Shown here one piece after another: positions 35,732-48,140 of a stretch of 64,000 bases of DNA. The stretch spans positions 4,886,990 through 4,950,989 of the forward strand of contig NC_043740.1 in the NCBI RefSeq assembly GCF_004337985.1, given 5' to 3'. The DNA is from Pyricularia pennisetigena. Lineage: Eukaryota; Ascomycota; Sordariomycetes; Magnaporthales; Pyriculariaceae. The first letter of the stretch is position 1. The number at the start of each line of letters is the position of its first letter. The position numbers and the translations under genes were made by a program. The notes beneath the pieces are model-generated. The model had not been told where the DNA came from, did no database searches, and was given only the letters and a program-made list of their open reading frames with translations.

Positions 35732-36286
35732 TGTTAACAATATGGGTTGCTAACAGGGGGTTAGGCATTAGCCTAGGTGCGGCGTGGTCCTAGTTACGTT
35801 GTAAAAGCCTGTAATTACAGGGTTTATATGCACTAAATTCACTAATTTTGGGATGAATAGATTTAATTCATTGGTGGGGGAAATTTTGCTTTATTTCTTT
35901 TATATATTTTCCGACATCGAAGTGGGGGTCCGCACCCCGTAAAGGGTTCCGGTGCCGCACACGATTTTCCGAAAAATTATTTTGTATGCGTTGTTGAAAA
36001 AACACCCTCAATTCCATACAAACCATTTCTGGGTTCGCACTAATTTGCTGATTTGGTGAAAATTTCAACCCGGTACAGGGTAGCTGACTCCTAAGTGCAG
36101 GGTGGGTATTAAACCCGGTACAGGGTGAAACCCCATTCGCTGACTTTGAATCGCAATTACTGCAATACATAAAATATAATAGAAAATCTGACAAGCTCAA
36201 TAGCCCCATTTCGGCACTATCTATTATGGCTTATATACAAATAAAAGTGGACTCATTATATGCTAAATAACGCATATAATTATTAA
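35732..36286 (-). repeat. Solo LTR X4
   Basis: Reverse-strand copy beginning TGTTAACAATATGGG and ending CGCATATAATTA. It abuts X3 in the same orientation, as if it had inserted into it and the remainder of X3 was lost. Confidence 0.8.
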
Positions 36287-36323
36287 TACCTAATTTGGAC
36301 TACTACCAACGAACAGCCAGATT

Positions 36324-36395
36324 AATTACCTGGTTTAGTAGTTAATTCCGTGGGTTAATATTATACAAATCGGGGGTTCGAATCCGGAGGTTATT
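36324..36395 (+). tRNA. Degenerate tRNA-like sequence, anticodon-loop AAT (Ile-type)
   Basis: A 72-nt stretch with an A-box-like TGGTTTAGTAG and a perfect B-box core GGTTCGAATCC. Six of seven acceptor pairs form (AATTACC with GGTTATT). The anticodon loop TTAATAT would present AAT. The T stem and D stem are imperfect, so it is probably a decayed tRNA or tRNA-derived repeat rather than a working gene. Confidence 0.3.
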
Positions 36396-36601
36396 ACAAT
36401 TCTGGGGTTTTTTTCCAATTCGGGGTTTCGTCCATTTCGGGGGTTATAGGTCGGTATGAAGGGCTTAATTATCCAGGGGGTTTATATCGGCAATTCGAAT
36501 CGGGTTGGGATATAAGGGGGATTTTTTTCTGGGGGTTTTATTTTTTATTTTTTATATATTCTTTTTCCGATTTTATATAAATAGTAGCAAAAAAGATGGG
36601 G

Positions 36602-37839
36602 TGTTAATTATATGCATTATTTAACATGTAATGGGCCCATTTTTATTTGTATATAAGCCACAATAGATAGTGCCGAAATGGGGCTGTTGGGGTTGTTGGA
36701 TTTTTTGTTATATTTTGTGTGTTGCAGGAATTGCGATTTGAAATGTCAGCGAGTGGGGTTTCACCCTGTATCGGGTTTAACACCCACCCTGCATTTACGA
36801 ATCAGCTACCCTGTACCGGGTTGAAATTTTTACCAAATTAACAAATTAGTGCGAACCCAGAGATGGTTTGTATGGAATTGAGGGTGTTTTCCAACAACGC
36901 ATATAAAACAATTTTTTGGGAAATCGTGTGCGGTACCGGAACACTTTTTGGTGTGCGGACCCCCACTGCGATATCGGAGTCTATATAAGGGAGATAAAGC
37001 AAAGTTTCCCCCACCAATGAATTAAATCTATTAATCCCAAAATTTAGTGAACAATTTAATGCATTTAAGCCCTGTAATTACAGGCCTTTACAACGTGTGA
37101 ACCTGGCTAGCGCAGGGCTAATTTTATTAGCTACCCTGCATTATCTTATAACGGCTAGCACGGGCTTATTCTATTAGTCACCCTGCATCGAATAAATAAA
37201 TAAATAACAAATAAAACGTATACGCGTTTATATACACAAAGCTTTGTATATGACGTCTTCGTTCATAGTTTTAACAACAAAGCAAATACGTCATATCTAA
37301 TCTAGCTTAGTGGTATAATGCACGTACCATCTATATCATATATACGCTGTTAAAGTTCGTGGGTCCGAATCCCGTTGTGGTCACAGATTTTCTGTGCATG
37401 TATAAGCACAATAGGCCGTTAGGCTCAATGGGCCGTTAGGCTCAATGGGCCGTTAGGCTCAATAGGCCGGCAGGTCAGTCACATGAATAAGGCCAAAATC
37501 ATGTGACATGACCCCGCATTCCGGGCATCCGGATCGAAGATTTGCACCTACGGATTCGAACACGTAATTCACAACTCAGCCCTAGATTCATTACCTTCAT
37601 AACCTTTATCGATTCAACGATTTAACGAATCGATTGTGCAACAATATATCATCTCTATCACCCGCTAGCCGACGGTTATCTGCCATTTCAACGTTCCATT
37701 AGCCTTATACGTGATTCACCTTTCCCCCCGTTCAAGAGTAAGCTTATTCTATCTCGTAACCTCCTCACACAACGCAACTAGTACCTCGCCGCACCTAGGT
37801 TAATGCCTAAACCCCTGTTAGCAACCCATATTGTTAACA
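36602..37839 (+). repeat. LTR X5, split by insertion of LTR Y
   Basis: The left part (36602-37095) begins TGTTAATTATATGC; the right part (37770-37839) supplies the remaining end, AACGCAACTAG...CATATTGTTAACA. Removing 37096-37769 and one CAACG restores a continuous X copy, so Y inserted into X5. Confidence 0.85.
37096..37769 (+). repeat. Solo LTR Y with TSD CAACG and an internal tRNA-like segment
   Basis: 674 bp starting TGTGAACC and ending CCTCACA, flanked by CAACG on both sides (37091-37095 and 37770-37774). The interior holds an A-box-like TAGCTTAGTGG (about 37312) and a B-box-like GGGTCCGAATCCC (about 37360), then three 18-bp GGCCGTTAGGCTCAATGG units (about 37413-37466). Confidence 0.8.
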
Positions 37840-39333
37840 GCAAACAAAAGCCGTAAAATGGTGTTACTTTTTTCGGACCAGGAAATTTCCTGTGACTAAA
37901 ATTGAATATTGCGGGTCGTTTTAGGGGTTTTCCAAATAAGTATAAACGTGTCGTTAATTTTCTGGGCTGGGTTTTCCGGTATTTCATCCTTTTACAAACC
38001 GTTATTTCTACCTTTTATAACGTTGGCGTTGCTATTTTTTGGCAAAAAAGAATTTGAAAATGGCTTAACCAAATTTACCGGTTATAACCCCGTTATACGC
38101 CACCCAAATTGAATATATTTTACTGTAAATACTTTCCATTTGGTTTTTTTATAGTAAGAGAGGAAATTTCGCTTTCCAATAACCGTCGAACAGAAAAACT
38201 GGTTTATAAAACCAGATTAACGTCGAAAAGCCTTTTTTAACGCCCCAAAAATAGATAAATTCAATACTTGAAAAGCGTGCGACGAATAAAGGGGTAAATA
38301 TGGGAGTTAAATCTTATTTTGGGGTTGAAAAAGTATAAATTAGTCCGTAACGTGTAATTTATGGCCGTCGAAAACCAATAACCGCTTTTTAGGGGTTAAA
38401 AATTGGGTATACGGAATAAATAGTGTTTTTAACTATTCGATAACCGTTTCCTTATTTATCCACCCATTTTCGGTTGTAAAAAGTTACCAATTATCGAAAT
38501 AATCCAAATTTATTAAAAGCTATTGTTATTGTACGTTTTTCCCTTTAAATATAACGAGGGCAGGTACAATAACCCCCGTAACCGAGACATATTCGATTAT
38601 AATCGTTTACCTCCGCGCTTCGGGCTTTTTCCGCTGCGACGGCGGGATCGCGTTAAAGGCATATACTAGGCGGTTAAATTCTCTACCTTTTATTATACAG
38701 GTTTCGTCCATGTTCCACCGAGTGTCCGGTTTAATATCCTTAATAATGGGGTTAATAATATAAAGCCACCAAAATTTAATTATTTCCGTAGTAACTCTAT
38801 TAACCCGGGCATTTTTGATTCGACGGGGCGTTTAAATGCAAAAGATTAGACAACGAACCACAAACCGGGTTATATAACGTTTTCCAAAAGTTTATACTTT
38901 TCCGGCGGCCTATAAAATTGGTTCCGTAAAAAAGCGTAGTTTTTAGTGCATGGTGGAAGGCCTAAACGGCCTGGGCAAACACCCAATGAATTAGGTGTTT
39001 TTCCCGCTCCGGTAAAAGCTTTTGGAGTAGTTGTTTTATTTATTTTTTAGATTGGGCGCCGTTAAAACGACCTCGAAGGGTGTTTATCGGTATACCCCAT
39101 TTTCGGGTAATTTTTGCAATTGATTCGCCATTACTAACGTTGTTTGATGGCAGAATTAAGCTAGTCCTTGGTATTCTGCTTTATCGGAAAATGGAGAGTT
39201 AAAATTAAAAAAGTAAGTCCAAAAGTGAAAAATTTCTCGACATATTTGTAATAGAAGTTGGAGGATAAAAATAAAAGTGTCGTTGTTTTTGGGTGGCTAA
39301 CAGGGGGGGTGACCATCAGGGGGTACCCGACGT
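37840..39333 (-). mobile_element. Pogo/Fot1-like DDE element, truncated copy 1
   Basis: The right end carries the inverted terminal sequence ...GGGGGTACCCGACGT followed by TA, the same end as the copies at 59261 and 62075. The interior matches those copies on the minus strand. Its left end is cut at LTR X5. Transposase frames are destroyed by stops, mainly TAA/TAG, as expected after RIP. Confidence 0.75.
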
Positions 39334-39339
39334 TAGCAC

Positions 39340-42300
39340 AATAAAGCAAGATAAAGGGAATAAATGTTGATACCGTTATTCTATAAGTCCTTAGGACCAG
39401 TAGGATATCCTACGTAAAGTTTGAAAAAACCGTCCTAACCGGTTAGGACTTTTATACCGAACGGGTAACGCCTTTACAAAACGTTACGTAGAAAAAAGGA
39501 GATAACAACCGTTATTCTTCAAATGCTTAAAGGCTTTTAGATTTTTCCACTTAACCAAATTACCTAATAAATAAACAAATAGAAGCAAAAATGTGTATTA
39601 TTGGACAAAATACGATAAAATAAACGCAAAAACGGGTTCCCAGGTTGACGACGAACGCTATGACAGGGTATGAACTTTCCTCGATAATATATTGTCGAAA
39701 TTCCAATTATTTTTATTAGTAAAGGAACGAATCGACGCTGACTTCCTGTGCGAACCCTTCCACGAACTCCCGGAAAACCCGAAAAAGGTTTTAGTAGTTC
39801 GAAAAAAATATGGATTTTCAAAATATTTGACCGATTTATGGAGGACGAGCGGGGAAAAACACTGTTAATTTCGTACCGAAAAGGTTTTGAAGGATGGACT
39901 GAAAATTGATTTATAATTTGCAATTTTTTAATCAATAAGCTTTAAAAGCATATTTGGAATTTAATAAAGCTATTTTACCAGGTAAAGGAAAAGGAATAAA
40001 CGGTAAACGATTTGCTAATGCGGTAGAATGAAATGATGAAATATTCATGAAAGCAATTTTATTACCAAATAATTAAAACTTTGAAACGATGGAAAAAGAA
40101 TTAAAAGTCCGGAAAACGTTATTTTAAAGGAACAGCAGAAGGAGAAATATAACCGGTTTGCAAAAGAGGGGGCAATTGAAACTACCTTTTCCGCGAGTGA
40201 AAAAGTTAGGGGTTTCACCAAATTCCCAAAAAACAGAATTTCAACGAAAACAAAGCTATAAGGATTTGTAAAGCGGAATATTAAAATAGCAGTACGTTAT
40301 AATAAAGAACAGGGGAAATAGCAAAATAATAAGCAAAAATGTTGAATATTTACGAATATATCCCGCCGCTGCAAATCCCAAACAGATTAATCGAACTATA
40401 CCAAATAAAGGCGTTTAATAGCGCATGGAGCAGGAGAAAACCCTATTTAGGGGAATTATACGATATTTTGGACGATAAAGTTAAAGGTTTTATACATATT
40501 TGCAATATGTTACAAAACCCGTTCACCCAGATTTCTGCATTATTCCCACTAATTTTAACAAAAAGTGCAGAAACGCATTTTTGAAAATATATACATATGC
40601 GAATATCATTTAAAGAAATATATATGGGATTCAAAAAACGGTTTAAAACACCGTTTTCACGTTACATATATTATAAAATTTGGAATTTTATTAGCTTCGA
40701 AAACGTTAAAGCGGAACCCGATTACGAAGGAAAACGCGATTTAAAGATTATGCAGATTATACCGAAAGAATTGTAAATTTATTAAGGAGTATTAGGGCCT
40801 ACATATGCAGATGAAAAACACTTTGTTGCAGCGACCTTAAAGGCAATTGAAATCGTAAAAAAGCTTCGAACCGTTATTGCTAACCCTGCGACCATTTTCC
40901 CGGTATTATCGAACCAAATATTAATTGCTTTTAAATTGGAAAAAGGATATGCGGCATAAAATACGTTTTTCGTTAACCGAAACTATAAAAAATATAAGGG
41001 CCGCAAAAAGCGAGGTAATAAATTTCTACCCCCGTCGAGGATATAATAAACGACCTGGCCAATACTTTAATAACTGAAGATGTTATTAGTGCGGTAAACC
41101 AGGGTGTAAACCCTTAAGTTATATGAAGGAAAAAAACAACGGTGGCGAAAATACAAAAGCGAAATAGGAAATACCAAAAAGGAAACCAACGCGGAAATAA
41201 ATAATTTTTTACCAACGGCAAAAATGACCGAAATGAGGAATATGAGGAAAAAAACTCGAAAGACGAATTTAATAACGAAAAAGCAGATATAAACGATTCG
41301 GACGGATATACGTTAGTTAATTCTATAGATTATAAGGCACCGGTATTCCTAACAAAGAAAATATTCCGATACAAAATGAATTAGGGCGGAATGGCGTTTT
41401 AAAGAAACGAAAACCCGTAAAAGGGTTTACCGCACCAAATTTTAAATTTAAAAAAATTTAAATAGTATTTGGTATGGAATCATACCGGATATAGCCGTTG
41501 CAGCGATAGAAACGGCCGGAATTGGCCAAATGAAAATATTATAACGAAAAAAACCGGAAGTCTAAGTCGATAAATCAAATCCTAATAAAGCCAAAATGCG
41601 TTTTGCAGCGGGCGAAGAGATTACCGCTATGGGAAAAATTATTTTGGATATACAAATTGGTATTATAACGTTCCACGTTATATTAACTTGGATACTTTTT
41701 CTTGTATATATATTAAAGATATAAATAAATTCACTATATACCTGAACAATACCAGTAACAAATTTATAAAGGTCGATGATCCGAAGTGCCAGTTTTACGC
41801 ACATGGGGGCATTTATGGTTTTTCTTACCAGGATTAAAACTAGGCGGACCGGAAACATATTTTACAAAAACAAAGAGCACGTTAATAACGTTTTTAACCG
41901 AAAAAAAACTAAAAACGGTTTACCGAAAATTCGGCCACCCTTTAGTAGGGCGTTAATGGAAAACGCTACAGAGGGTAGGCCACGAGGTTAACCGAAATGC
42001 ATTAAAGTTGATAAACTGTTTTTGTCACCATTACCAAATTTAAGGGAAACGCATTAAAACGTTTTAAACTCATTTTAAAGGACGATATAAATTTCAACTA
42101 CGAAATCGTGCTTAACGTAATGTATTTGGAATCTAAATTGATCCTATATGTAGTTAAAACGAGTACGGCATTCCAGGTTACACGCTTAATAAATAATATA
42201 ACAGTGAAAGAAACATGGGAAATATTAAAAAAGTGCTGGATCGATACGTATTCAGGACCATCTGACATTATTATATACGATTTAGGCACAAATTTTGCCG

Positions 42301-44820
42301 CGGCCGGATTTAAGGCAAAAGCACGACTTTTCGGTATAATATGTAACCAAATACCAATCGAGGTATATTGGTTATTAGGAAAGGTCGAACGTTACTATAA
42401 ACCGCTACGAAAAGCGTACGAAATAATTAAAGTCGAGTGCAAGGAAATAATACCGCAAAACGTATTGCAAGTTGCGGTGAAAGCCGTGAACGATATTGTA
42501 GGCCCAAATGGCCTAATACCTACCCTAATGGTATTCGGCGCAATACCACGCATTACCAACGATTTAGCGCTTTTAAAATAACAAAATGTCACGCGCCAAA
42601 ACCGTTAATAAAGTAATAAAGGAATTTAAAAAAATAATGGCGCAAAGGAAGGTTAAAAAAGCAGTAGGAACGAGGAATGGCCCGAATATCGAATTAAAAA
42701 TGCCAATATTATTGGAATTGGGATTAAAGGTTTTAGTATATAGAAACAAATACAACTGGACCAGACCTTTTAAGGTATTTAACGTATTAGATTCGACAAT
42801 AACTGTTAATATAATAAGTGGCCCTTCCGCGTTCCGAAACACGTATATAAAACTATACCACCGCCTTACAAAGCAAACAAAAAAAACAATAACGAAATTA
42901 TATCGACGGAACTAGAGTTCCGATACCCAAAAACCGAGTAGTTCAAACGCAGGGGAGGACCTAAAGGATCGGGGAATCGAAAGTTAAATGCTCGAAACGA
43001 ACTTGAAAAAACGAGGAACGCAAAATCCGAAATCATAATATAAACACTAACCCTGGATATAATATCAAAGGACAACGAAGCATAAAAACAGTGTTTTTAA
43101 ATTAGAAAACGATATAACAACGAAATCCAAAGAATTGCAAAAAAGAATATACAAAACGGTAAATACCCAATTTTTAACAGAAAAGGAGCAATAAACCCAC
43201 GAACTTACCGTTAAATACAAACGAAAAGGCCGAATCAAAGCTCTTCGGAAACCGTTCGAAAAATCTGATATAGCAGGAAGTAAATATTTTGCTAATTGCA
43301 GGAATTTTGCAACCGGTAAATAAAAGGTAGTTTACTAATTTAAGGATTTTCAGATTACGATTCGTAAACGAAATCAAAAGGCTACCAAAACGATTTTATA
43401 AAAAATCACGTTTTATTATACATGGGCACAGTGATTTCGAAAAAAAACTGTTTACGCAATTACATATAATAGTGCGGTGCGACCAAAATTTTATCTTAGC
43501 TTTTACACCGGTTATAAGGCAGTTCGGATGCAATTTAATATTTGAAAAAATTAACTAAACGTATATTTAAAGCTTTACGAAATTATAAAAGGACATTTTA
43601 GTGCGAACCCCGAAAAAGATCGAACATTGATATCCCGCCAATACGGTGTTTAGATTTATTTAACCCTTTTACGGATTTGCAAAGGCAAGTTTACACTAAT
43701 TGGTTACATACCAACATTATTATAAAAAGCGCTTAAATCATATTCCAGTAAATTATAATCCGTATTTCTTCCTTCTTAAACAAAACGACAATTTTGGTAT
43801 TGTGGGAATATAAATAAACGATACGGTAAATTTGGCAAATAAAAGGTTTATCCGAAAAAAGCAAAAAAAGTTCGAAAAAACTGGTTTTTAAACTAAACCA
43901 CAAACGATTATATGACTTGAAAACGAGCAAAGCTTTAACGATTATTTAGTTATAACTTATAATAAAAGGTTGGACATGCGCAAAAAGGACAATTCGACAG
44001 TTTGTAATTTATAACAACGGACTAACCAGGGGTAAAGCATAAATAAATCGTTTAACCAGCCAGAGGAGCGTACGTTGCATCGATCTATAAACCGTAAACT
44101 ATATTCGATTATGCCGCAGCGGCGCAAATAGTAAAACCAAATAACGAAAATTACAATTTAATATATAAACGAATCGAATAGTAGCGATGAAAGGTTCAAA
44201 AAAGGTTTCCCTATATCCAAATAGACTTAGGAACAGCGAATTTATACGTATTTATCGACGGGTCCTTTACTAATAATAAGGATTTTAATTCCCAAATCGG
44301 ATACGTAATATTTTACGGGAACGAATGCTCCGTGGATTAGGAAACCGGTTTTTAAGTAACCGGTAATATTATACATTGACTATCGACCAAATGTTATAAA
44401 ACTACAAAAAAGTGCTAACAAGCGAGATTTTTGGTATAATTAATGGATTTAATATTGGGTTTGTATTAAAAACGACTGCTGGAATTATCCTAAAAAAGCT
44501 AGATTTACCCTTGTCACCTGTGGTAATATGCACGGATAACCCATTATTATACCAATACCTAGTGCAATTGGGCATAATAGCGGGAAAACGATTTATGAGG
44601 GATTTGTTAAGTTTAAAATAGTTATATGAAATTCGTAAAGCTGGAAAAACTAGATGGATTTCAGGAGAAGCCAACCCGGCAGATTTTATAACGAAAAAAG
44701 CGCCCAATAGGGCCTTAACCCAATTTATTAATACCAATTCGACGGTAATGCGTATTAACAAAATGGTTAACAGGTTATAAAATTTACCGGAAAAAACGAG
44801 AGGGTTAAAAACGAATTAAA
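39340..44820 (+). mobile_element. RIP-degraded Ty1/copia-type retrotransposon body
   Basis: Domains in polyprotein order, all with stops. Gag-like sequence runs from about 39960 (LPGKGKGINGKRFANA). A zinc-knuckle-like Cys-Cys pair (CGKPGCK) lies near 41090. Integrase is in 42108-42581, including SGPSDIIIYDLGTNF and KVERYYKPLRKAYEI. An integrase C-terminal region lies in 42586-42915. Reverse-transcriptase remnants run about 43180-44000, and RNase H is near 44210-44640 (FIDGSFTNNKDFNSQIGYV). Integrase before RT is the Ty1/copia order. No 5' LTR was found next to it; the left side abuts a pogo element. Confidence 0.75.
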
Positions 44821-46252
44821 TTAAATGGGAGCGGCGAAACGATATATTACGTCGTTGGCGACTGGAAAGCCGCGCCGCGAATTGAACCGCATCGTTAAAA
44901 AAACACCGGAAAACACCGCAACGCCTTTACCAAATGTAAAAAATAAAAATAAAAACAGAGTTGTAAATTTTAAAGCTATATATTAAATTAAACGTCCTCG
45001 TTATTGCTTTCCTCCTTATTTTCCTTTTTGAACAAAATATTATATTCGGTCTGCATACGTTTTTTGACCTATAAAATTTCAAACCGGCGAATTGCAACCG
45101 TATGGCCAGCGAAACGGCGGTCCTCCGACGATGAATATTTAAAATCGTTATTCACGGCAAAACTGCTTTTTATAAAAGGCGATTATTAGTATGTTTTTAA
45201 TGGTTATACGCCACCGATCGCAATCCTGAAAGCGTTTATTAATGAATTAAAATATATAAACAGCGTTTTAACAAATCTACGGCAGTAATCGCGGTAGGAA
45301 TTTTAGCGGGAAGCTCTTCGGTTTTGCGTTTTTTGGAAATGGTGACGGTAAATACAAAAGCAGATTTTTGGGTTCGTTTTCAAACAGCGCGCCGGCTTTT
45401 TACAAATTGTAAGCCCGCAGGAATAGCATCGCGGGTTTAAAAGCGATGGTGGGATTAGGCAAAATGTATTAAATAACCAAATTACAAAAAAACTCCAAAT
45501 TATTAATTTATATTGGTTTATAGGAACGACGTTATTTGCATTTGGTGCAGCGACCAAACGGCGGAATAATATTATAATAAATACCAGAAGACTTTTTCTA
45601 AATTTGTTTACCAAAGAAATAAAAGTTAAGGCAGGCCAAACAGGGAATAGGGCGTAAAATTAAGGAATAATAATTAGCAGATTTAATAATAACGACAAAA
45701 TTAAAAAAAACTTACCCTCGTCGGAAACGTCGGGAAAAGCAGATATAATGGCGAAAATTAAATTAAAATTAAACCGAGTAATAAAAAGGGTAGACAAAAT
45801 AATAAATAAGCAGCAAAACGGCCAAAAAGGATAATTGCCAAAAGGTAATTTGAAAAAATGCGAAAAAAAGGGATTAAAAAATCACCACAACTACGTATCA
45901 AAATTCCTGGTAGGCAAACGTGCGTTTATAAACAAAAAGGATCGCCAAAAAATTTGCACCTAATTAAAAACGACGTCGCTGCAATCGAATAGTAAAGTGA
46001 ATGAATAATAGGAACGTTGAACGGAATTATTTAGAATTATTATTATTAAAAAAAACCACGTAATTAATAAATACTACAACAAGAATCTATAACGGGTTGC
46101 TAAAAGAAAAGGCGCAACGAATAAGCATTAAAACCGCTTTTAGAAAATTTATTATAACCTGTAGAGCTGTTTTTGTTATTTTCGTTTTACAGATTGCTAT
46201 TGCGAGTGAATTGAAGGTTATTGACCGCGTGCACAAAAGAAAAAATTGCCGG
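44820..46252. other. Degraded repeat DNA between the copia body and element B
   Basis: AT-rich with many stops in every frame. Short lysine-rich stretches suggest further retroelement remnants. A purine-rich stretch just before TGTTGGAATA at 46253 could be a polypurine tract and LTR start, which is unproven. Confidence 0.35.
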
Positions 46253-46273
46253 TGTTGGAATAGAGGGAATCAC

Positions 46274-46281
46274 GGTCAAAT
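46274..46281. repeat. Left target-site duplication of element B (GGTCAAAT)
   Basis: GGTCAAAT immediately precedes the B terminus and recurs exactly at 50028-50035, after the pogo element that inserted into B's right end. Confidence 0.85.
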
Positions 46282-48140
46282 TTGGTCTCAATGCTGAGAC
46301 TAGACCCCCCTGCTACGCAGTGGGGACCGAACGCTCCATGTACCTTTCAACCACATGGCCTTTCGACCAATTACATTGGCCGAAAAGATCGCGCTCGTTC
46401 TAGTCTGAGGACATCTTATCGCATTTCGCCGTTCATGGCGGTACCACTAACGATAATTTGTCACATTTCGCCGTTTATAACGGTATTATTAATAGTATAC
46501 CTAATGTTGCGATATCGCTAATAATTATTTTATTAATATAAAGATAATTTGTGTTATTCTGCCGTTTATAGCGGGTATATACAAAATATTCGGATTATAA
46601 TGGCAAAAGAAAATGGTGTACCCATAACATGCAAATTAAATATTCGAATAAAAAAATAAATAAAGATGATAAAAATATATAATATTTTGCGTTAAATTCA
46701 TCAGAGTTTGTTAATTATTTGAATACCGGCCACCTTTTTATAGCCACTTTACTTGAGGAGATATTAGAATATTGAGTAAAATTTGTGATTTTTAATTATA
46801 TTTAATTCTTATTTGAAATAATAGTATATAATATTAGTTTTAATTTAAATGACAGTATTTATAGCTTAGCAGACCTGATACTGCAGAATGCATGCAATTA
46901 TCGATTGAAACAAAAGTGTTATTAATATTTTCATATTAATTAACAATTTGTTAAAAAACTGAATAATTTACGCAAATACTAGTAAAATTAAAAAAACTTT
47001 AATTAATGCATTTTTCTATAGATTTATCAAAGGATCTGATCTGAGGCTTTATTTTGAAATTTTATTTTACCAAATAAAGGAAAAAATACAAAAATAACAC
47101 AAATTTAGCATTTTTTTATACAAAAAAATAAAAAGGGCCGGTATTTTAAATCGAATCTTATGTTGACGTTTGTTTATATACGTAGTCCGCTTTTTCAAAT
47201 TTTGGTTTTGTGAATATTAAAATTGGTAAAAATGTAAAAGCATTTCGATTGTGAGATATATATAAAATTAAATATACTTTACTTATCCGCATATTTAACG
47301 GTTTATATAATCGGATATACGTACCAAAATGTATTATTATTTTAAATATATATTTACCACCCCCCACGTGCACAGACTACAGTTTTTGGCTGCAAAACAA
47401 AATTGATATAAAATTAATTAAATAAAGCAAAAAATTCCATAAAATACATATTTAACATTTATTTTTATTAAACAACTTCTAAAACCGATATTATGAGTTA
47501 AATTGAAGCTTGACGCTTGTTTATATACGTAATCAAATCTCTAAAGCTTTGGTTTCATTATCGTTAAAATTGGTAAAAATATAAACGAGTTTCGATTGTA
47601 AATTATATATACAAAAATATATACTTTGCCTATCCGCTTATTTAACTTCTTATATTATATGATATATGCACCAAAATTTATTTTGAAAATAAATATATAT
47701 ATACGACCCTCCACGTGCAAACATTGTAAAATGTGGTCAATAATTAAAAATAATATCAAAAACAATCGAAAATCGAAAAGAAAATCGAAAAAACAATATC
47801 GCCATAAACGGATTAAAGGTAGGTGGTATCCAATTCGGCCATTATAATAAATAAAAAAATAAATTAAATCGCTGCCAATAGCGGTATTAAACGCTATTTT
47901 CAACGATATTTTCTTTTTTCAATATTTTGCGTAATTGTGGAATAATAAAGGAGTGACGGTCGAAAAAAAGCCAAAAATACCGCCATAAACGGCGAAAATC
48001 GACAAGTTGTCCTCAGACCTAAACCAAAGCGTTTTTTGGATGGACCCACAGGTACATTACAAAACCGCAATTGAGCCACGAAATGGAGCGAAATGGATCA
48101 ATTGCGGAGCTCTGGGCTTCAGGGATAAGGCCTGAGACTA
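46282..48140 (-). mobile_element. Element B: inverted copy of element A with perfect 8-bp TSD
   Basis: 1,859 bp starting TTGGTCTCAATGC and ending CCTGAGACTA. Its reverse complement matches element A throughout, including the doubled internal block (about 47155-47395 and 47510-47740) and the subterminal palindromic units at 46404-46578. No coding capacity is visible. The 8-bp duplication GGTCAAAT is split from the right end only by a later pogo insertion. Confidence 0.8.

Noticed and set aside
37413..37466. CRISPR-like array of GGCCGTTAGGCTCAATGG units
   Set aside because: Units are contiguous with no spacers, in a fungal LTR; simple tandem repeat.
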